64,000 nt of DNA from Acanthacorydalis orientalis. Taxonomy: Eukaryota; Arthropoda; Insecta; Megaloptera; Corydalidae. The notes beneath the pieces are model-generated. The model was not told the DNA's origin. It did not search any database and worked only from the letters and a program-made list of their open reading frames with translations. The translations under genes and the position numbers were made by a program. The DNA lies in contig CM068318.1 in assembly GCA_034766995.1 (NCBI GenBank), positions 30,026,103-30,090,102 on the forward strand. The letters run 5' to 3'. Of the stretch, positions 57,491 through 64,000 are shown one piece after another (the stretch's first letter is position 1; each line of letters opens with the position of its first letter).

Positions 57491-58757
57491 GCAGGAAATT
57501 GCATTGAAAGCGTCTGTTCACGTGTAGATGGCTCTAGGTGGGTAAGCTGTGGGTAGTGATAATATCTCTTATGTCATTTTGAAGTATGAACATTTCCTAT
57601 AAAAATTCATTCATCAAATGTCATTCTTTGTTTACACAAGTGCTTTTCTATAACCGAATTAAAATGGAACGTGATAAGTTGTTCTTCCGATTTGTACTTC
57701 TACACTACTTTGATTTGAAAAAAAGTGTTGCTGGAGCTCATATGATTGCTTGCGACAACTTATAGTTAATCTGCTCCATCGAAAACAGTATGTAGAGATT
57801 GATTGCGACGATTCAAAAGTGGTTGTGACGTTCACGACAAACAACGGCCAGGTTAATCGGAAAAGTTCGAAGGTGAACAACTGCAAGCACTTTTGGAAGA
57901 AGACTCTGCTCAACATTCAAAAAATTGACTCAACAGCTTGAAGTCGATAAATGAACCATTTCATGACGTTTATAAGCCGTGGGAAAGATTCAGAAAGAAG
58001 AGTGATGGCTGCCACATGAATTGACCCTAAATTCCATTGCTAATCGTTTAAACATCTCGATTTATTTGCTTACAAGGCAAAAAAAGAAGAGTTTCTTGTG
58101 GCGTATTGTGACCGGCGATGAAAAATCGATCTATTTCGACAACTCGAAATGCAAGCAAACATGGGTTGATCCTGATTACCCATTAACGTCGACACCAAAC
58201 TGAATCATCCATGGTCACAAAGCAAAAATCTCTTTTTGGTGGGATATGGAGGATGCCTTGTATTATGAGCTGTTGTAACCGAAGAAAACAATCACCGCTG
58301 AACGTTATCGACAACAACTGGAGCGTTTGAATGATAATTTGATGCAAAAACGACTATCAATTCTATCAAATCCCCGAAAAGTGATTCTTCACCATGACAA
58401 TCTTGAAGCTATGTTATTGTAGCAGTGAAACAAACACTATTGGAGTACGAATGGGAGGTTCCCTTCACAACAAGCGAATTCTTCAGACCTGGCTCCAAGT
58501 GATTATTATCTCTTCCGGTCGATCTAACATGCTTTGGAAGATACACATTTCCATAACTATGGAGAAGTCAAAAATTGAGTTGCTCCATTGATTGGCTCAA
58601 AAGATAGATAATTCTTTCGTCGCAGAATTCAACTTCTGCCAAAAAAGTGGGAAAAAGTAATATATTCCGTGAGAAAAAAACTTTGATGAATGTACTTACA
58701 TATTTTGTTATTGAAATAAATGCTAAAAAAATAGCGGCTTTCAATGCAATCTTCTAA
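57491..58757 (+). mobile_element. Full-length dead mariner, family F (1267 bp)
   Basis: The left end GCAGGAAATTGCATTGAAAG and the reverse complement of the right end (TTAGAAGATTGCATTGAAAG) share ATTGCATTGAAAG at the same distance from a flanking TA (57489-57490, 58758-58759). The length is that of a complete mariner and the gene remnant spans it. (TA)n arrays lie on both sides. Confidence 0.9.
57664..58686 (+). pseudogene. Mariner transposase (mauritiana-like), dead
   Basis: About 340 codons from MERDKLFFRFVLLHYFDLKK at 57664 to WEKVIYSVRKKL-stop at 58684. The helix-turn-helix is frameshifted (fragments KWL, GQVNRKSSK/RLIGKVRR). Then QQLEVDK-stop-TISRRL, AVGKIQKEE, WLPHELTLNSIANRLNISIY, KKKSFLWRIVTGDEKSIYFD (first catalytic Asp; the usual W after K is S), QTWVDPDYPLTSTPN, IIHGHKAKISFWWDMEDALY, KTITAERYRQQLERLNDNLM, RKVILHHDN (second catalytic Asp). 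After that a frameshift, EWEVPFTTS, and SDYYLFRSI-like text near 58505-58525, then LLPKKWEKV. At least six stops or shifts. Confidence 0.9.
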
Positions 58758-58783
58758 TATATATATATATATATATACATATC
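58758..58783. repeat. (TA)n tract at the right end of a mariner
   Basis: About 26 bp of TA beginning at the mariner target site. Confidence 0.93.
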
Positions 58784-59030
58784 GAAAATTTAATAGGTGT
58801 TTTGTATGTTGAATATTATATTACTTATTCTAATCATCTTCAATTTTTATTTTACATTCTTTAATATTTATTTTGAAAAATTGTAAAAAAATTTTTTGGA
58901 ATATATTTTTTCTAAGGTTCTGAATTATTTTGTATTTTTAATTAATTTAAGTTAGATCATATCAAAGATATTCAGATTTATTCACTTCTCCTTCTCTTCT
59001 CCCTCGTTAGTATACTTTCTATTTTTTTTA
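58784..59030. other. AT-rich DNA
   Basis: Ends in a TTCTCCTTCTCTTCTCCCTC pyrimidine run, which is a purine-rich 3' tail in the orientation of the adjoining retrotransposon fragment. Confidence 0.45.
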
Positions 59031-59039
59031 TTAGTATCG

Positions 59040-59935
59040 TGTCATTGTGGTAGTGACTCTATAGATTCAAGAGGCTCAACTTTCGGTCGACTGTTTCAGA
59101 GGTCTTCCATTAAATCTTCTTCCTTGGGGTTTTACATATCTCGCGATTTTTGGTAAAAAATCTTGGTTCATGCGAAAGACGTGTGTATTCTGCTTCTTCT
59201 GTCTGGCCTTGCAGAATTTTATTATATCTTGCTCGTTGCATATGTTTCTAATTTCTCGACTGGGTATTCTGTCATGGATTTTTTTCTGCAATCAATCTTA
59301 GCGTCCTTATCTCGATTGTTCGGAGTCATTGCTTAGTTTTGCTTGTCTCGGCTCTAGTTTTACTTGAATACTTTAGTATTGGTCTTACTGTACTTTTGAA
59401 AAAATTCTAACTTTATGCTTTATGGACATATATTTATTCCGCAAGATGATATCTCGTATATGTAGCCTCATACCACGGTACCCTTGTTTGATTACTTCTG
59501 TACTTCTTTTTTATGTCTCATGTGCTAGAGATGTCGACATCCAGGTAGCTATACACCATCACTTGTTCAATAACTGTCTTCAAATTCTAGCTTGTATCTT
59601 AGTTGTTCTTCGGATGCTATTAGGCATTTTATTTTCTCTTTAAATACTTCCATAATATTTTTTTTTATAATTGTTATCAACAGGAATAAAATCCTTTGAA
59701 GATCCTCTTCGTTGCTCACAATTGGAACTGCATCATCGGAATAGCAGATGATGCTTACTTTCCTAAGCCCCATTTTAGACCTATAGGCGCTTTTATGTTT
59801 TAAGCTCTTGATGATTTTCTTCATGACGGTGTTGAACAGCATGGGACTTAGCGAGTCTCATTTGCTTATTCCGTTACTCACTGGGATTTCTACAGTTGTA
59901 ATATCGGTCAGTTTATACGCATTGTGTCATGATAT
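59040..59935 (-). pseudogene. Non-LTR retrotransposon reverse transcriptase, C-terminal part
   Basis: Read on the minus strand from 59935: YKLTDITTVEIPVSNGISK, then DSLSPMLFNTVMKKIIKSLK (the D-P-L-S-P-x-L-F motif), KVSIICYSDDAVPIVSNEED (the Y/F-A-D-D-A-V catalytic motif, here Y-S-D-D), LQRILFLL, then frameshifts. Next IRDIILRNKYMSIKHKVRIF, QAKLSNDSEQ-like text, DRIPSREIRNICNEQDIIKF, RKKQNTHVFRMNQ, PKIARYVKPQGRRFNGRPLK and ESIESL near 59065. This is the connection and thumb region of an I/jockey-type insect endonuclease-reverse transcriptase, cut off at the 5' end. It is a different lineage from the RTE-like fragment at 18.2 kb. Confidence 0.82.
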
Positions 59936-60428
59936 ATATGCTGTATCAGGGTAAATAGTAGACATATTTACGTCAAATCATATAAGATCTAGTCAAATCA
60001 GCTCAAGTGAGGTTAAAACAGTCAAGTAAGATAGTAACAAAATTTTCAGTGGTTGGTAAAATCCCATCTATGACGTTTTCAAATGATGAAACTAAAAATT
60101 AAGTGTTAATATTTTCTAATGATTTGACATTTTCTTGTAATTTTAATCAAGCATTAATATGCAGTCATCTCTAACAAAATTTATATTATACTTTATAAGG
60201 AGAATAAAAAACTATTTTTTGCTACTTTTAATAATAAATGAAATATAACAAAAATTACAAAATGATACATATATCAAACATATATCACAAAAATAGGAAC
60301 CCACACATCAATTCTTCTTTTTCTTACTCTACTAACTATAGTTAATTTAAAATATTTTTTTTACAATTAAAATTTATTTTGATAAAAATTTAAATTGAAA
60401 AAGTTCATTCTACCCTTATTGTATTTAT

Positions 60429-60429
<1 letters not shown>
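59936..60429. other. AT-rich DNA
   Basis: Nothing recognisable. Confidence 0.5.

Positions 60430-60478
<49 letters not shown>
60430..60478. repeat. (TA)n microsatellite
   Basis: About 49 bp of TA with one CATA unit. Confidence 0.95.
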
Positions 60479-61238
60479 CTGTATATTTATTGTTCCTGCA
60501 TTAATTTATATATAAAAGAAGAAAAATTATAAAAAAGATTTTACAGAATGGTTGTGATATGCGCATAATCTAACAGTAGTGCATCTGACCTTTTATATGA
60601 GTAGTCAACCAACATGCTGTACAATGAATAGAAAGGCAGCATGTTTCGTTATTAAATAAAGGTAAGATAAAGAATATTTTCATAGAGAAGTTGGTATTTT
60701 ACTAATTGAACTACTAGAAACAGCCTGAAACTCAGGTGGTCAGGAAAATTTTCTCCACACCTAAACAAAAAGTTTAACTCAAAATAAAAACAGTTCATTT
60801 TAGTGATGTGACTAATGACTTACTTGGAAATTAAAATATGGCTAGCCAAAGGGTTATTTAATTACACAATTATGTTGTAAAATGGAAAATTATCCTTAAA
60901 AATAACCACATGTGACATTTCTTTAAAAATTTATTAGTAACCCTAAACTTAAGGATTCATTTCATGTATTTTTTTTATATAAACTTCGTAAATTGTCATA
61001 CATTTTTTTTAAAAAAAACATTTATTTATCAAAAGATAAGAATATTATAAAAGATGTTTCTAACATATAATTAAGAAACTAAATTACAATTAATCAATTA
61101 AAATAACTTTTAGGAATTATAAACGAAAGTCGATAAAAAGTAAAGGAAAATGGTAAAATAAACGTCAAATCATATGAAACATTTTCATTTAATAGTAAAA
61201 TGATTAAATCATCCTTTAGAAAAGTTTCAAATAATTGA
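60479..61238. other. AT-rich DNA
   Basis: Nothing recognisable. Confidence 0.5.
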
Positions 61239-61281
61239 ATATATATATATATATATATACATACGTGTATATGTATATGTA
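61239..61281. repeat. (TA)n microsatellite
   Basis: TA tract ending in CATACGTGTATATGTATATG. Confidence 0.93.
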
Positions 61282-62445
61282 AAAGCACATTGAAGTCTGT
61301 ATTGTATAAATATTTGTAATATTTTATTCTGACTTGACTGTTTTTTTCATGTCGATTAGAGAACGTTTCATTTGATATGAATAATTCAGAATGGTTGCTC
61401 GTAATCAGCGCAAACAACACAAAACATCTGATTAAAACAAAGTTTGTCTTCGTCGTTGTGAAAGTTTTGACATGACTTCTGTTCCATTTATTTCCACTAT
61501 TTAGAAAGAGCAGAGAAATCTACTGGAACAAACCGCACCCCGTTTCAAATGAATAGTTTCAAGAAGTTCCCAGCTATACATACAGGGGCACACAAACTTT
61601 CATCTTATTCCCTATCGCCGAATACAACAAACTTCAATAGATATTATTCGGAATTTACTCTAGTTTTCTTAATCCTCTTTGTTATAGTCTCTTCTATTGA
61701 CGTTTTACTTAATGGTAACATTACATTTAAAAATATCTCTTTTTATATTCAAAAATGAAATATTTCATTCCAACTAGAATATTATTCTAGTCAGAATGAA
61801 ATGTCTTACTGCATTCCAGTATCTTTTAAATCAACTGTATATATTAAATATTATAGTATCTAATAAGAAACATCTTAAGAAAGAGTATATCGATTTTAAT
61901 AATACAAACACCTATTTTCTATAAAGCTAATCAATTTTCTTTAATTCAAAACATATTTTATTAACGAAAATATTTTTAAAATGGAATTAACGTACTTTAA
62001 TTGTTGATAATTATAAAATACTATTATCAATGATATCAAAACATATGAAAGTACAATATTATCTCTGTCATAATCAAATAAATATATTTTATTTATTTCT
62101 ATGGTGATTCAATTTACGCTTTCACAAGAAAGTAAAACAAAAATAACATGATTTTTTTTTAATTTTGGCGTTTTTTTTTGTGGAAAATTAAATTGAATCA
62201 CCTATAATATATATTTAAATCAAACGAAGTTAAACGGTGCAAGTAATTTTAATTATAATTTTTTGTGCCGAATATTTAACTGAATGTGTAATATATTATT
62301 ACATAATTTTACATCTGGCTCCGTGTATCACAACTTAACTGATAACTAAAGACAAATTACAAACAATCACGTATTAAAAATAATTACACTTTACATTTTT
62401 TATACTATTTGCTTGCAGTATGATATTTTTTCTTAGTATGTGTGT
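61282..62445. other. AT-rich DNA with a slightly GC-richer spot
   Basis: Around 61440-61640 composition is more balanced (CGCACCCCGTTTCAAATG, TCCCTATCGCCGAATAC) and overlaps a 69-codon plus-strand frame (61549-61758) without a recognisable domain. A short dyad at about 61763-61803 pairs ATTTCATTC with GAATGAAAT around CTAGAATATTATTCTAG. The rest is featureless. Confidence 0.4.
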
Positions 62446-62448
62446 ATG

Positions 62449-62495
<47 letters not shown>

Positions 62496-62518
62496 GTATA
62501 TATATATGTATATACATA

Positions 62519-62551
<33 letters not shown>
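62446..62551. repeat. (TA)n microsatellite
   Basis: TA array with TATGTATATG and TACATATATTTATA variants. Confidence 0.96.
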
Positions 62552-62555
<4 letters not shown>

Positions 62556-63038
62556 TTTAACATTACTTTCCTACTTCTTTATTTTTTTTATCATATAAAA
62601 GTTATTTTATTTAATTCTACCTTTATGTCAGCTATAAAAAAATATTTAGTTTTTACCTATTGCAAAATACCTTCAATATGTAAATACTTTTTTCAAACTA
62701 AAATTTAATTTTTGCCTAGTGTTAGTATTTGATACAGATATAAAACGAAGAGAATTTTCAGTATTATTTTACAACGACAAATTAATTAAATTGATAGACA
62801 AACTTAAATATTTTCTGCACTAACGTAGAATTCAAAATAATAAAAAAACAATGAAAACATAATTGTTTTCTATTCGTTGTCATATTTTTGTGATTGATGA
62901 GGAATAGAAATTCTTTTCCACTTAACAGGATTATAATATTTCATATATTCCTTTAATTAAAGATCAATAAAACGTCAAATAAGCTGTTGTTCACTTTGTA
63001 TCTTAGGAATCTGTATACAAGCACACAAGACATTTTTG

Positions 63039-63041
<3 letters not shown>
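62552..63041. other. AT-rich DNA
   Basis: Nothing recognisable. Confidence 0.5.

Positions 63042-63090
<49 letters not shown>
63042..63090. repeat. (TA)n microsatellite
   Basis: About 49 bp of TA. Confidence 0.96.
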
Positions 63091-63478
<388 letters not shown>

Positions 63479-63616
63479 AAATACAAATAGACTAATAAAA
63501 AACATATCTTTGGAAATATTAGTAAATAATGAATATGCGGTTGCTTTATACTAAGAAGGATTCATCAATTTAAACAATATAAAGTACACTTAAATATATA
63601 ATAGCAAAACTTTATT

Positions 63617-63966
<350 letters not shown>

Positions 63967-64000
63967 ATGTGAATTTACTTCCTTACATATCCGATGTACG

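Noticed and set aside
59422..59643. 73-codon plus-strand hydrophobic frame
   Set aside because: It is antisense to the non-LTR reverse-transcriptase fragment.

Overview
This window reads as nuclear DNA from an animal, most likely an insect or another arthropod. It is extremely AT-rich, studded with (TA)n microsatellites, and carries degraded mariner/Tc1, piggyBac-like, hAT and non-LTR elements of the kinds common in insect genomes. I find no intact host gene, rRNA, tRNA or CRISPR array. Every recognisable protein-coding trace is a broken transposase or reverse transcriptase. The longest open frames are either low-complexity Tyr/Ile translations of (TA)n arrays or parts of broken transposons. 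The window behaves as intergenic (or long intronic) transposon-rich DNA.

Layout. 0-8 kb: a deleted mariner (1276-1801), a mariner C-terminal stub (3252-3640), a degraded mariner relative (about 5400-6200), a TTAA-flanked piggyBac deletion derivative (6260-7122) and a 355-bp mariner derivative (7863-8217). 9-16 kb: another deleted mariner (9919-10478), two TTAA-flanked MITE-like elements (10950-11342, 15616-15926) and a duplicated 300-bp segment. 16-26 kb: a GC-richer patch with a palindromic CRE site, an RTE-like non-LTR fragment, an inverted-repeat (hairpin) element, a second local duplication, a Tc1/mariner-family deletion derivative (22511-23405) and two unexplained GC-rich islands. 26-36 kb: a near full-length dead mariner (26813-28081), a degraded relative, a 1.36-kb piggyBac-like element that keeps its C-terminal zinc-binding domain (31473-32834), a hAT MITE with an exact 8-bp target duplication (34290-34697) and a deleted mariner (35004-35855). 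37-47 kb: more deleted mariners, a mauritiana-like mariner pseudogene and the second copy of the 22.5-kb element. 48-64 kb: a perfect palindrome, a mariner embedded in TA arrays (51513-52433), a mauritiana-like mariner (57491-58757), an antisense reverse-transcriptase fragment, and very long TA arrays at the right edge.

How the parts relate. At least six mariner/Tc1 lineages, four TTAA-inserting elements, one hAT MITE and two non-LTR lineages have landed here. Several families are represented only by copies lacking the catalytic core, in some cases with deletion junctions at about the same place. That points to non-autonomous subfamilies moved by transposase made elsewhere. Several mariner ends abut (TA)n arrays. 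Between the elements lie a few islands of more balanced base composition with homeodomain-, Sox-, forkhead- and CREB-type sites; these are candidate cis-regulatory DNA, but nothing here proves conservation. Subfamily names and motif assignments come from reading translations by eye, without database searches. I did not find a convincing undescribed biological system.
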